Shown: positions 27,385 to 35,581 of the stretch, piece after piece
Layout of the letters: every line of letters starts with the position of its first letter
Position numbering within the stretch: the first letter of the stretch is position 1
NCBI RefSeq assembly: GCF_000282475.1
Contig: NZ_AKJF01000196.1
Span: 1-51,363, forward strand
Reading direction: 5' to 3'
From: Pseudomonas sp. GM78
Lineage (GTDB): Bacteria > Pseudomonadota > Gammaproteobacteria > Pseudomonadales > Pseudomonadaceae
Length of the DNA: 51,363 nt
Program-made: the position numbers and the translations under genes
The notes under the pieces: generated by a model
Told to the model about the DNA's origin: nothing
Seen by the model: only the letters and a program-made list of their open reading frames with translations
Databases searched by the model: none

Positions 27385-28824
27385 TCAACGATCCGCCACC
27401 TTCAACGATTGGCTCCACCCTCCCCCCAGTGCCTTGTACAACGTCACCTGGTTGATCTCCCGCGCCAATTCCAGCTGCGCCCATTTCTGCTGCGCATCAA
27501 ACAATGACCGCTGCGCATCCATGGTGGAAAAATAGCTGTCCAGCCCCGACTCGAAACGCAGGCGCGACTGGCGGTAGGCTTCCTGATAATCCCCTACCAG
27601 CTTTTTCTGGTACTCGACCTGGGTGAGCATTTCCTGCCGGGCATTCAGGGCATCGGCCGCTTCGCGAAAAGCATTCTGCACCGTGGCTTCATAGGCCGCT
27701 GCCTGGCCGGCGAAGCGGGCATGACTGGCATCCACTTGCGCGCGCCGCGCGCCGCCGTCGATCAAGGGCAACGAGCCGGCCAGCGCCACCGCCCAGAATT
27801 CCGCCGGGCCGGAAAGCAACTGGGAAAATTCCCCGGTCAGGCTGCCCAGTGCCGACGTCAGGGAAAAGGTCGGGAAGTACGCCGTGCGGGCTGCGCCGAT
27901 ATCCGCGTTGGCTGCGCGCAGCTGCGCCTCGGCCGACATGATGTCGGGCCGTCGCTCAACCAGCGCCGACGGCAACCCCGCCGGCACGTCCAGCGTCGCC
28001 AACTGCTCACCCAGCGCGCCGGTCGGCAGCAACCCCACCGGCACCGGTTGCCCCACCAGCACCCGTAGCGCGTTCATGTCCTGCGCCACTTGCATGCGGT
28101 AGGTATTGACCTGCACCGCCGCCGTGTTGGTTTGTGCATCCGCCTGGTGGACGTCGATCCGCGCACTGGAACCGAGGTTATAACTCTTGCGCAACAGCTG
28201 CCCGTAACGGTCCTGGGATTGCCAGGTGGTCTGCGCCAGGTCGAGCAAATGCTGGTTGGCCTTGAGGCTCAACCAGGTGCTGGCGACTTCGCCGATCAGC
28301 GCCAGCCGCGCCGTCTGGTAATCGGCCTCGGACGCTTCGAATCGCGCCCCGGCTGCATTGCGCTGACTGCGGATGCGACCGAACAGGTCCAGCTCGTAGG
28401 AGGTAAAACCCGCCGTTGCCTGATAGGTGTTGGCGATGCTGCCAGCCGTATCGCCGCCTCCCGGTGTGCGCACCAACGGCGGCAACTTGCTGCGACCGGC
28501 GTAAGTGTCGATGCCGATCGTAGGAAACAGCCCGGAACGCGCACTGTCATACCCGGCCCGCGCCTCCTCGACGCTGGCCGCGAACTGCCGCAGGCTGCGG
28601 TTGTTGGCCAGGGCCATGTCGATCAACTGGCGCAGGCGCTCGTCGACCACAAAACCGCGCCAATCCTTATCGAATGCCTGTTTGCCGCTGCAACATTCAC
28701 CGGCGGTGTTCGCCGGCCATTGCTGGTCGATCGGTGCCTCGGGTTTCTCGTAGGTCGGTTCCAGCGAACAACCGCCGAGCAAAAACAAGGTCATGAAACA
28801 GGAAGTGGGCAAGCAACGGTTCAT
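27385..28824 (-). CDS. NodT/OprM-type outer-membrane channel lipoprotein of the polysaccharide operon
   Basis: 479 residues. A lipoprotein signal peptide with lipobox LLGGC puts the lipid on Cys19. The protein has the internal duplication of TolC-like efflux outer-membrane factors: two helical-hairpin and strand repeats (ALANNRSLRQFAASVEEARAGYDSARSGLFPTI; QLRAANADIGAARTAYFPTFSLT) and the conserved SYELDLFGRIRSQRNAA. It should form a trimeric tunnel through the outer membrane. There is no RND pump next to it. Instead it is the last gene of an operon with a fusion protein and a polysaccharide synthase, so it probably exports glycan. It starts 9 bp after the synthase gene. Confidence 0.9.
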   Translation of the reverse strand: MNRCLPTSCFMTLFLLGGCSLEPTYEKPEAPIDQQWPANTAGECCSGKQAFDKDWRGFVVDERLRQLIDMALANNRSLRQFAASVEEARAGYDSARSGLFPTIGIDTYAGRSKLPPLVRTPGGGDTAGSIANTYQATAGFTSYELDLFGRIRSQRNAAGARFEASEADYQTARLALIGEVASTWLSLKANQHLLDLAQTTWQSQDRYGQLLRKSYNLGSSARIDVHQADAQTNTAAVQVNTYRMQVAQDMNALRVLVGQPVPVGLLPTGALGEQLATLDVPAGLPSALVERRPDIMSAEAQLRAANADIGAARTAYFPTFSLTSALGSLTGEFSQLLSGPAEFWAVALAGSLPLIDGGARRAQVDASHARFAGQAAAYEATVQNAFREAADALNARQEMLTQVEYQKKLVGDYQEAYRQSRLRFESGLDSYFSTMDAQRSLFDAQQKWAQLELAREINQVTLYKALGGGWSQSLKVADR

Positions 28825-28833
28825 GGCGCGTAC

Positions 28834-30984
28834 CTAAAGACGTTGGCCGAGCAAAGCTCGCAAGGGGGAAAGAAGCAGCGACCACAGGCCCGACCGCTCG
28901 GCACTGATGTACGGCACAGCCTGTTTACGCGAACGCACAGTGATCGGCCGCCACCGCGGTGGCGCAACGAAAGCCGGCGTCTTGACCAGCTTAGGAGAAC
29001 GCGGTGCCAGGCGCTTTTCACCGAGTAACGAGCGCTGCAGCAAGGTGCCGAAGGCTTGTGCCGGCTCGGCCTTGCTGACGACGTTGATGGTCGCGTCGCT
29101 GAACAACCGCGCGATCAGGCGCCGGCGCAGCTCTTCATCAAGGTCGGCGAAGCGCAGGCCCAACTGGTCCTCACCGTGATTGCGCATGACCTCGACATCG
29201 AGCCAACCGAGCTTGTCGATCCAGATCTGGCCGCACAGCCCCGGCTTGATCGAGGAGGCGAAGGCGCAATTGAGCGATGCGCCACTGAGGGAAATATCCA
29301 CCAGGCGCCCCGCCAGGACCTTGCCGCCAAAACGAAACCCGGTGGGTTTGTCGAATGGAAAGCGCTCTTCGCCATGCAAGCGTGGGCGGTCGACACAAGC
29401 CACCAGGGTCGCCAGGTTGTAGATCAGCGCGACCACCGTCCAGCAGAGGTTGAACAGCATGTTGCCGTCGAACGCGGCCGCGGTGCTGATGGCGATGTAG
29501 GCGCCAAACTGTGAAAGCAGGGTCAGGGCCAGAAAGAACCCGAACAGCTTCCAGTGCACCATGGTTTTCGTACGGTCGAGGCCCTTGGCGGTGACTTTGA
29601 ACGGTCTTCCGAACGGGCGGATCATCGCGCTGGCGATGGTGGCCGTGACCGAAAGAGAGGCCACGATCTGCGTGACCTCGGTAAAGATCGGCAAGGTTCG
29701 CCGGTCCGTCACCCAGGTCCCGTAGCCCCAGAACGCAATCAGGGCCGGCATGCCGAACGCCAGGAAATCCACCGGATTGGCGTAGAACCCGGCGATGCCG
29801 AAGTACCAGTACAGCACCGGCGACACCAGCATCATCAAGATGAAGGGCTTGGAAAACCAGTGCATCAGCCCGTGGATGTAGTGCAGCCGGTCATTGAGCG
29901 TGTAACCGCTGCCGCGCAACGGCCCTTCCTTGAGCAACGCCACCTGGATCGTGCCCAGGCACCAACGCCCACGCTGATTGATGTACTCGGTCAAGCCTTC
30001 GGCAGACAAACCAATGGACAGGCGCTCATTCAACCAGCGGGTGACATAGCCTTTTTGCAACAACCGGTAGGTGGTGTAGATGTCTTCGCACACCGAGCCC
30101 GTAGGAAAACCGCCGACTTCGGTAATCAGATCGCGCCGTACCACGAAGGATGTGCCGACGCAAAACGCCGCATCCCAGCCATCCTTCGCCGGCTGGAACA
30201 CATCGAAGAACACCCGCTGCTCATCCACCCAACAGGCCGACGTGCCGAGGTTGTGCTGGATCGGATCGGGGTTGTAGTAGAACTGCGGCGTCTGCACCAG
30301 GCCGACCCTGGGGTCATCGAACAGCCCCAGGGTGCGCAGGAGGATTGGTTGTTGCGGCGCAAAGTCGGCATCGAGCACCAGAATGTACGGCGCGTTGCTC
30401 AGGGCCGCCGACTGGCGCAGGCCGTTGTTGAGGTTGCCGGCCTTGGCATGGGAATTGTCGGGGCGCCGCGCATATTGCACACCCATTTCGGCGCAGTAGT
30501 CGCGCAACCAGTCGCGGCGGGTGTCGTCGAGCACCCAGATGGTGAAGTTCGGATAGTCGATCGCCTGGGCGGCAATAATGGTTTTTTCGAGGATTTCCAG
30601 GCCTTCGTTGTAGGTGGCGATGAAGATATCCACCGCCGGCACCGCGTTACCCTGCGCTCGCAAACGTCGTTCGCCGGCATCCGCCTCCTTGCGGTGATCC
30701 GTGCGGCAGAGCATCACCACGATGGAAAACAGCGTGTAACCAATCGCCAGCATCTCGAAAAACAGGAAGGTGTAGGCCCAGACCGTGGCGAATCCGGAAT
30801 GGCCGTCGGGCAAGGTGTCGCGAATCCGCCAGGCCGCATAGTTGACCAGCAGCAACGCGGTGACCGCGCCGAAACCGACCCGCGCGGCCCACTGATCGCG
30901 GTGGGTCAGGCAGGTGAACAGAATCACCGCTGCCAGCGTCCAGAAATTGATTTGCAGCAGTTGCAGCGAGTCCAGTGCCTGCAT
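28834..30984 (-). CDS. Cellulose-synthase-like GT2 glycosyltransferase with C-terminal PilZ domain
   Basis: 716 residues, inner membrane. N-terminal TMs lie at about 10-25, 35-50 and 68-93. The GT2 core (about 118-345) has VDIFIATYNEG, VLDDTRRDW, DxD as LDADF (205-207), CED (299-301) and QRGRW (337-341), which mark a processive beta-glycan synthase. TM helices follow to about 530. A PilZ domain (about 535-640) has DISLSGASL (563-568) matching DxSxxG. The upstream arginine motif reads HGEER, with His537 where RxxxR needs its first Arg. The C-terminal 70 residues are basic and not assigned. It lacks a bcsB partner. The ATG is 1 base after the previous stop (TGACATG). The polymer is not identified; cellulose, mixed-linkage or other beta-glucan are all possible. 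Confidence 0.92.
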   Translation of the reverse strand: MQALDSLQLLQINFWTLAAVILFTCLTHRDQWAARVGFGAVTALLLVNYAAWRIRDTLPDGHSGFATVWAYTFLFFEMLAIGYTLFSIVVMLCRTDHRKEADAGERRLRAQGNAVPAVDIFIATYNEGLEILEKTIIAAQAIDYPNFTIWVLDDTRRDWLRDYCAEMGVQYARRPDNSHAKAGNLNNGLRQSAALSNAPYILVLDADFAPQQPILLRTLGLFDDPRVGLVQTPQFYYNPDPIQHNLGTSACWVDEQRVFFDVFQPAKDGWDAAFCVGTSFVVRRDLITEVGGFPTGSVCEDIYTTYRLLQKGYVTRWLNERLSIGLSAEGLTEYINQRGRWCLGTIQVALLKEGPLRGSGYTLNDRLHYIHGLMHWFSKPFILMMLVSPVLYWYFGIAGFYANPVDFLAFGMPALIAFWGYGTWVTDRRTLPIFTEVTQIVASLSVTATIASAMIRPFGRPFKVTAKGLDRTKTMVHWKLFGFFLALTLLSQFGAYIAISTAAAFDGNMLFNLCWTVVALIYNLATLVACVDRPRLHGEERFPFDKPTGFRFGGKVLAGRLVDISLSGASLNCAFASSIKPGLCGQIWIDKLGWLDVEVMRNHGEDQLGLRFADLDEELRRRLIARLFSDATINVVSKAEPAQAFGTLLQRSLLGEKRLAPRSPKLVKTPAFVAPPRWRPITVRSRKQAVPYISAERSGLWSLLLSPLRALLGQRL

Positions 30985-30985
30985 G

Positions 30986-32230
30986 TCAGTCAGCCTCTTG
31001 CGAACCGGTAAAGGGATTGACGCCGGTGGCGGCAATCGCCGCCCATGCCGTGGCGCCCAGGTGAGGCAGGTGGTAGTAGAAAAAATCGTTGGAGACCGAG
31101 TCCGGGCCTATGGCCAGCCCGGTACTGATGCGCGCCGCCGGGGTTGCGAACAGCCAGCCGTTGCCGGCCTGCTGGGCCAGCAGCACGCTCCACAGCGGTT
31201 GCGCCTTGTCACTCAGGCCACTCAAGCGCGCCACCGCAGCGGCCTGGGCGGTGCCCTCGGTCCACAGGCCATCGGGGTCGCGGTTGAAACCGTAACCTTC
31301 GCCGGCACGGTGAGCGCGGTCGATGAAGGCGAAGACCCGCCGCCAGTCCTTGGGTGGCTCATGCAGGGCAATCAAGGGCCAGATCTGCGCATCCAGCCCA
31401 GAGCGCACGCGGTCCGAGGTCTGGCCATCCGCGCCAGTGCCGATCAGGAAGCGCCCTTCCCCGGCGTCCCATTGGCTCGCGACAAACTGCCGGGCAATGT
31501 GCGCCTGCTTTGCCGAATCCTGGTTCGGCGCCACCGCGTCGAGCGCCGACCAGGCAGCGGCGAGGTCGACGTTATGCTCGGTGGATTTCCAGTTCTGCTG
31601 GACCTGTTGGGAAAAGTACCCGTAGTAGCCACCACTGAAACCGGCGGGCGCTTGCCCGTCGTAGGTGTTGTGCTGCGACCAGTGCAGGGCTTTTCGCGCC
31701 GCCTCCAGGTATGACGCCTCGCCGCTCTGGCGAAACGCTTCGAGCAGCGCCAGTGCCGCCCAGGCCTGATTGCCGGTGGCGCTGCTGACTTGATAGGCGT
31801 CCTGGTTCCAGGCGTTGCGCTCGACACTCCAATAGCCCGGCAACTTCATCGACGGCGCAGCCACCGGGCCTGCGGCGTAGGCGTTGCGCAGGCGCCCGTC
31901 CTGATACTCCGGATCATGGCCGGTGGCGAACGCCAACGCATCGGCAATCCGCCGTGCCGACTCGGCCTTGCCGCAGGCAAACAAGGCAATGCTGGCCAAC
32001 GCGTTGTCATAGGTGAACGCCACGCCGCGCAACGCCAGGATCGGCGCAGGCTGGCCCGCGAGCGGTGGATAACTGGCCACCAGGACCGGACCTGCCGGCT
32101 GCGATGTCACGGCCTGATCCAGCGCCGCACAGGTCATTGCCGCCAATTGCGGCCGGGCTTGCTCTGCCAAGGCGGGCACTCCACTGGCGATCAGCATCAC
32201 GCCCGATATTGCGCGCACAATCCTGTTCAT
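30986..32230 (-). CDS. Exported glycosidase-like (alpha/alpha-toroid) protein of the polysaccharide operon
   Basis: 414 residues with a signal peptide (about 1-23, VPALAEQA). The body is a repeated helix-pair pattern rich in aromatic residues (GVAFTYDNALASIALFACGKAESARRIADAL; WAALALLEAFRQSGEASYLEAARKALHW; HNVDLAAAWSALDAVAP; GLWTEGTAQAAAVARLSGL), typical of six-hairpin glycosidases. I cannot assign a GH family. Acidic candidates for catalysis include Asp in TYDNAL, Glu in TEHNVD and Glu in WTEGTAQ. BcsZ holds the equivalent place in cellulose operons, so trimming or editing of the nascent glycan in the periplasm is likely (inference). The ATG overlaps the upstream stop as ATGA. Confidence 0.8.
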   Translation of the reverse strand: MNRIVRAISGVMLIASGVPALAEQARPQLAAMTCAALDQAVTSQPAGPVLVASYPPLAGQPAPILALRGVAFTYDNALASIALFACGKAESARRIADALAFATGHDPEYQDGRLRNAYAAGPVAAPSMKLPGYWSVERNAWNQDAYQVSSATGNQAWAALALLEAFRQSGEASYLEAARKALHWSQHNTYDGQAPAGFSGGYYGYFSQQVQQNWKSTEHNVDLAAAWSALDAVAPNQDSAKQAHIARQFVASQWDAGEGRFLIGTGADGQTSDRVRSGLDAQIWPLIALHEPPKDWRRVFAFIDRAHRAGEGYGFNRDPDGLWTEGTAQAAAVARLSGLSDKAQPLWSVLLAQQAGNGWLFATPAARISTGLAIGPDSVSNDFFYYHLPHLGATAWAAIAATGVNPFTGSQEAD

Positions 32231-33432
32231 GGTCGCGATACCTCGGCGCTGGCCCACAAGCCCGGGTTGCAGGTCATGGCGCGCTGGTTGTCCGTCAGGT
32301 CCGCGGCAAAGGTGCCGACCACATACACCGAATTCTGCTCGGCATAGGGAAACGGCACGCTGTAGGTATTGGCGCGCATGTCCGAAGCGCTGGACAACAA
32401 CTGCACCACACTGGCCTTGAGGGGCTGGTCGAGGCCGCGGATTTTCACGGTCAGCACGCTGTCGCGGTCGATCTTGCTGGCCATGCGCTCGGGGAACACC
32501 GCGATCACATAGCTCTGCGCGCAATCGGTGGCCCGCAGCAAGGTCGAGCCGGCCTGCACCAGCGTGCCCTGGGGCGCCAGCAGTTCCTGGACGGTCCCGG
32601 GCGAATAGGCCACGACGTCATAGCCGGCCATCAACTTGATCCGGTTCTGTTCGGTCGCGATCAGTTGGTCGAGGTTGTCGAGCTCCTGTTGATAGGTCGC
32701 GCGGTTGCGCGCCTGATTCTCCAGGCTGAGCTTGAGCGTGGTCATTTGCGCGCTGAGATCGAACATGCGCAATTGATCGGGGTCGAGGTAGACCTGCTTG
32801 TTGGCGGCACTGACGTCACCGTCGGTGATCCGCAACTGCGAACGCACCGACTCGGCCGCGCCTTGCAACGAAGCCAGCTGCGCTTTCGACGAAGCCACCA
32901 CCGCACCACTGACCGCCCCCTGGACGAACAACTCGAGATTGCGCTCGACCGTTTCCTGGGCATCGATCAAGCGCGCACTGGCAGCACTGTTCTCGGCTTT
33001 CAGGGCTCTTTGCGTGTACAGCTGGCGGGTATGAAACGCGGCCTGGTAGCGCTGGCTGGTTTTCTCCAGCTCCTCGTAGTAACGCTGATCGTGCTCGGCC
33101 TGGCTGGCCGAAGACGACAGCTGTTGCTCCAGGGTCAGGCGTCGGGTTTGCAGGGTCAGCAAGGTTTCCTGGTTCGCTCGCGGGTTTTCCACCACGGCAA
33201 TTTTCTGGCCCTGGGCAAACGTCACACCGGGCTTGACCGCCAGGGAACTCACCACGCCATCGATCGGTGTGGTCAACAGAATCACCGGCGCATTCAGAAT
33301 CGCCCGGGTAGCAGAGGCCGACACCAGCGGCATGAGCAAGGTCGACAGCAACAACCAGACAATAAACCCCAGCACACCCAAACCCACCAGGCGCGGTAAC
33401 AGCGATAACAACTTCGAGCGTTCTTGCGCCAT
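32227..33432 (-). CDS. HlyD/EmrA-type membrane fusion protein, first gene of the polysaccharide operon
   Basis: 401 residues. There is one N-terminal TM (about 13-36, LVGLGVLGFIVWLLLSTLLMPLV) after a short cytosolic tail. A biotinyl-lipoyl half follows (LTTPIDGVVSSLAVKPGVTFAQGQKIAVV), then long coiled-coil arms (about 85-270), the second lipoyl half (VVAYSPGTVQELLAPQGTLVQAGSTLLR) and a beta-barrel end. This is the adaptor that bridges an inner-membrane transporter and a TolC-like channel. Here the partners would be the GT2 synthase and the NodT protein, as for the BgsB/BgsA pair of rhizobial mixed-linkage glucan (analogy from memory). No Alg44-type PilZ domain precedes the TM. GGGAGAG precedes the ATG. 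The three following genes overlap or nearly touch. Confidence 0.88.
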   Translation of the reverse strand: MAQERSKLLSLLPRLVGLGVLGFIVWLLLSTLLMPLVSASATRAILNAPVILLTTPIDGVVSSLAVKPGVTFAQGQKIAVVENPRANQETLLTLQTRRLTLEQQLSSSASQAEHDQRYYEELEKTSQRYQAAFHTRQLYTQRALKAENSAASARLIDAQETVERNLELFVQGAVSGAVVASSKAQLASLQGAAESVRSQLRITDGDVSAANKQVYLDPDQLRMFDLSAQMTTLKLSLENQARNRATYQQELDNLDQLIATEQNRIKLMAGYDVVAYSPGTVQELLAPQGTLVQAGSTLLRATDCAQSYVIAVFPERMASKIDRDSVLTVKIRGLDQPLKASVVQLLSSASDMRANTYSVPFPYAEQNSVYVVGTFAADLTDNQRAMTCNPGLWASAEVSRP

Positions 33433-33582
33433 GTTCGACTCTCCCGATAGACCAACCGCATATCAGCCAGGCAATAACAGACCATGACCGCGAAATACTT
33501 TTGGCAGGGTGAGAACACGCAATTGATCACTGGACGGCAATTAAGCCGACGCTGATTGATATGATTTTTATTGTGATGTGAG

Positions 33583-33606
33583 CGGGAATGGGATTCCCGT
33601 CTTTTT
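33583..33606 (+). terminator. Orphan plus-strand terminator-like hairpin
   Basis: CGGGAAT-GGG-ATTCCCG (33583-33599) followed by TCTTTTT. It points away from the polysaccharide operon, which starts at 33432 on the minus strand. No plus-strand gene lies upstream, so it could end a small or antisense RNA. Confidence 0.5.
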
Positions 33607-33930
33607 GGAGAGTTGCTGTACAGCGCAGTAGCAGGACTTACCAAACCCGTGGCAGAGCGGGTCTGTTATTGGCGACACTAGATTCAGAGAAATGGAGTGT
33701 CAAGCATCCGCTTCGAACAATTAAATGACGTCAAATATGTAACAGCTCTATAATTGGATCCATCAAAACCACCCAGACACAACTGCTCGCCAACTACCTA
33801 TTTTTATTGGGAGTTTTTTATTTTTAATAATTAAATGAACTTTGTATCGAAATCTAAATAACGCTTAACTGCTTACCAGAAAGATTAAATCGATATAAGT
33901 AATCTAAGATCTGCGGTGGGTTCGAGGGCC

Positions 33931-34039
33931 TCTTCGCGGGCAAGCCTCGCTCCTACAGGGATTGGTGTTTGCCGCAAGATTTGGGCACGACACAATCCTG
34001 TAGGAGCAAGCGAGCGGCGTTCCGACTTGCCCGCGAAGG
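33931..34039. repeat. REP pair with an interrupted right arm
   Basis: The left arm CTTCGCGGGCAAGCCTCGCT (from 33931 to 33958) pairs with CCTGTAGGAGC ... GCCCGCGAAG (33998-34039). The right copy carries extra bases (AGCGAGCGGCGTTCCGACTT) in its middle, so the palindrome is imperfect. Confidence 0.75.
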
Positions 34040-34084
34040 GGCCGATTCAGTCAACACCTTGACGTCCAACAAACTATCAAAACA

Positions 34085-34114
34085 AAAACGCCCCGACCAA
34101 GGTCGGGGCGTTTT
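34085..34114 (-). terminator. Rho-independent terminator after gap
   Basis: AAAACGCCCCGACC (34085-34098) pairs with GGTCGGGGCGTTTT (34101-34114). A/T runs at both ends make it able to act in both directions. It lies 19 bp after the gap stop. Confidence 0.95.
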
Positions 34115-34132
34115 CATGTGCAGCTAAAGAGC

Positions 34133-35581
34133 TTAGCGCGGGAATGCTGGCGGGTTTACACCGGCCATGTCTTCCATCACGCGAACCACCTGGCAGCTGT
34201 AACCGAATTCGTTGTCGTACCAGACGTACAGTACAACGCGGTTATCCTGGGTGATGGTCGCTTCAGCGTCCACGACGCCTGCGTGGCGCGAGCCAACGAA
34301 GTCGGTGGAAACCACTTCCTGCGAATTGACGTAGTCGATCTGCTTGTGCAGGTCCGAGTGCATGGCCATCTGGCGCAGGTACTCGTTGATCTCTTCGCGG
34401 GTGGTGGCCTTTTCCAGGTTCAGGTTCAGGATGGCCATCGACACGTTCGGCGTAGGTACGCGAATCGCGTTGCCGGTCAGCTTGCCCTTGAGCACTGGCA
34501 GCGCCTTGGCGGCTGCAGTGGCGGCACCAGTCTCGGTGATTACCATGTTCAGCGGCGCGGCGCGGCCACGACGGCTGCCCTTGTGGAAGTTGTCGATCAG
34601 GTTCTGGTCGTTGGTGAACGAGTGAACGGTTTCGACGTGGCCGTTGACGATGCCGAACTTGTCATTCACAGCTTTGAGCACCGGCACGATGGCGTTGGTG
34701 GTGCAGGAAGCCGCGGAGATGATCTTGTCGTCAGGGCTGATGTCGCCATGGTTGATGCCGTGCACGATGTTCTTCAGCGCGCCCTTGCCAGGTGCGGTGA
34801 GGATCACGCGGGCAGCGCCCGGGCAGGCCAGGTGCTGGCCCAGGCCGTCAGCGTCACGCCATACACCGGTGTTGTCGACGATCAGTGCGTTCTCGATGCC
34901 GTACTGGGTGTAGTCGACTTCGGTCGGGCTCTTGGCGTAGATAACCTGGATCAGGTTGCCGTTGGCGGTGATGGTGTTGTTGGCTTCATCAATGGTGATG
35001 GTGCCATCGAACGGACCATGAACCGAGTCGCGACGCAGCAGGCTGGCACGCTTGACCAGGTCGTTCTCGGCGCCCTTGCGGACCACAATGGCACGCAGGC
35101 GCAGGCCGTCGCCGCCACCGGTTTTCTCGATCAGGATGCGCGCCAGCAGACGGCCGATACGACCGAAGCCGTACAGGACAACGTCGGTGCCTTTGCGGGC
35201 GGAAGCGTTTTGCTGGCCAACCACGTCGGCCATTTCTTCACGGACGAACTGCTCGGCAGTACGGCCATTGCCTTCAGCCTTGAATTTGGCTGCCAGCTTG
35301 CCCAGGTCTACCGAAGCGGCGCCGAGCTTGAGCTCGCTCATCGCCTTGAGCAGCGGGAATGTTTCGTGGACGGACAGCTCGCTTTCGTCGGACTGACGGT
35401 GACGAGCAAAGCGGTGAGCTTTGAGAATCGCAATGACTGAACGATTGATCAGGCTGCGGCCATAGATCGAGCTCACCACGTTGTTATTGCGGTAGAGCTG
35501 ACCGATAAGCGGAATCATCGCTTCTGCGAGTGCTTCACGGTCGATCCATTCACCAAGACACTGGTCGGGCTTCTGAGTCAC
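34133..35581 (-). CDS. gap: Glyceraldehyde-3-phosphate dehydrogenase with long N-terminal extension
   Basis: 482 residues against about 335 for ordinary GAPDH. Residues 1-130 are an extra, mostly helical, charged region (MTQKPDQCLGEWIDREALAE ... AEQFVREEMADVVGQQ). The NAD-binding GFGRIGR is at 138-144, catalytic Cys293 is in SAASCTTN, and the C-terminal WYDNEFGYS is complete. I chose the GTG at 35581: GGAAGG stands 5 bases upstream, and the family begins MTQKPDQ; the ATG five codons earlier has no ribosome site. The long form corresponds to PAO1 PA3001. In Pseudomonas the several GAPDHs divide glycolytic and gluconeogenic duty; a gluconeogenic role for this one is inference. Confidence 0.95.
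   Translation of the reverse strand: MTQKPDQCLGEWIDREALAEAMIPLIGQLYRNNNVVSSIYGRSLINRSVIAILKAHRFARHRQSDESELSVHETFPLLKAMSELKLGAASVDLGKLAAKFKAEGNGRTAEQFVREEMADVVGQQNASARKGTDVVLYGFGRIGRLLARILIEKTGGGDGLRLRAIVVRKGAENDLVKRASLLRRDSVHGPFDGTITIDEANNTITANGNLIQVIYAKSPTEVDYTQYGIENALIVDNTGVWRDADGLGQHLACPGAARVILTAPGKGALKNIVHGINHGDISPDDKIISAASCTTNAIVPVLKAVNDKFGIVNGHVETVHSFTNDQNLIDNFHKGSRRGRAAPLNMVITETGAATAAAKALPVLKGKLTGNAIRVPTPNVSMAILNLNLEKATTREEINEYLRQMAMHSDLHKQIDYVNSQEVVSTDFVGSRHAGVVDAEATITQDNRVVLYVWYDNEFGYSCQVVRVMEDMAGVNPPAFPR

Larger units (their letters stand above)
33433..34132. other. 700-bp AT-rich regulatory region upstream of the polysaccharide operon
   Basis: No gene is supported. Roughly 33480-33900 is far richer in A and T than anything else in the window (for example GGAGTTTTTTATTTTTAATA near 33810), as expected for a silenced or MvaT/H-NS-bound promoter region. 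It also contains a plus-strand hairpin with T run (33583-33606), a REP pair (33931-34039) and the gap terminator (34085-34114). Confidence 0.7.

Noticed and set aside
29554-31011. 485-aa plus-strand frame antisense to the GT2 synthase
   Set aside because: Long antisense frames are usual in GC-rich DNA; its protein is rich in His/Arg/Gln without any motif, while the minus strand encodes a clear GT2.
33644-33661. Second hairpin ACCCG...CGGGT in the operon leader
   Set aside because: Only five pairs and no T run; too weak to call a terminator.
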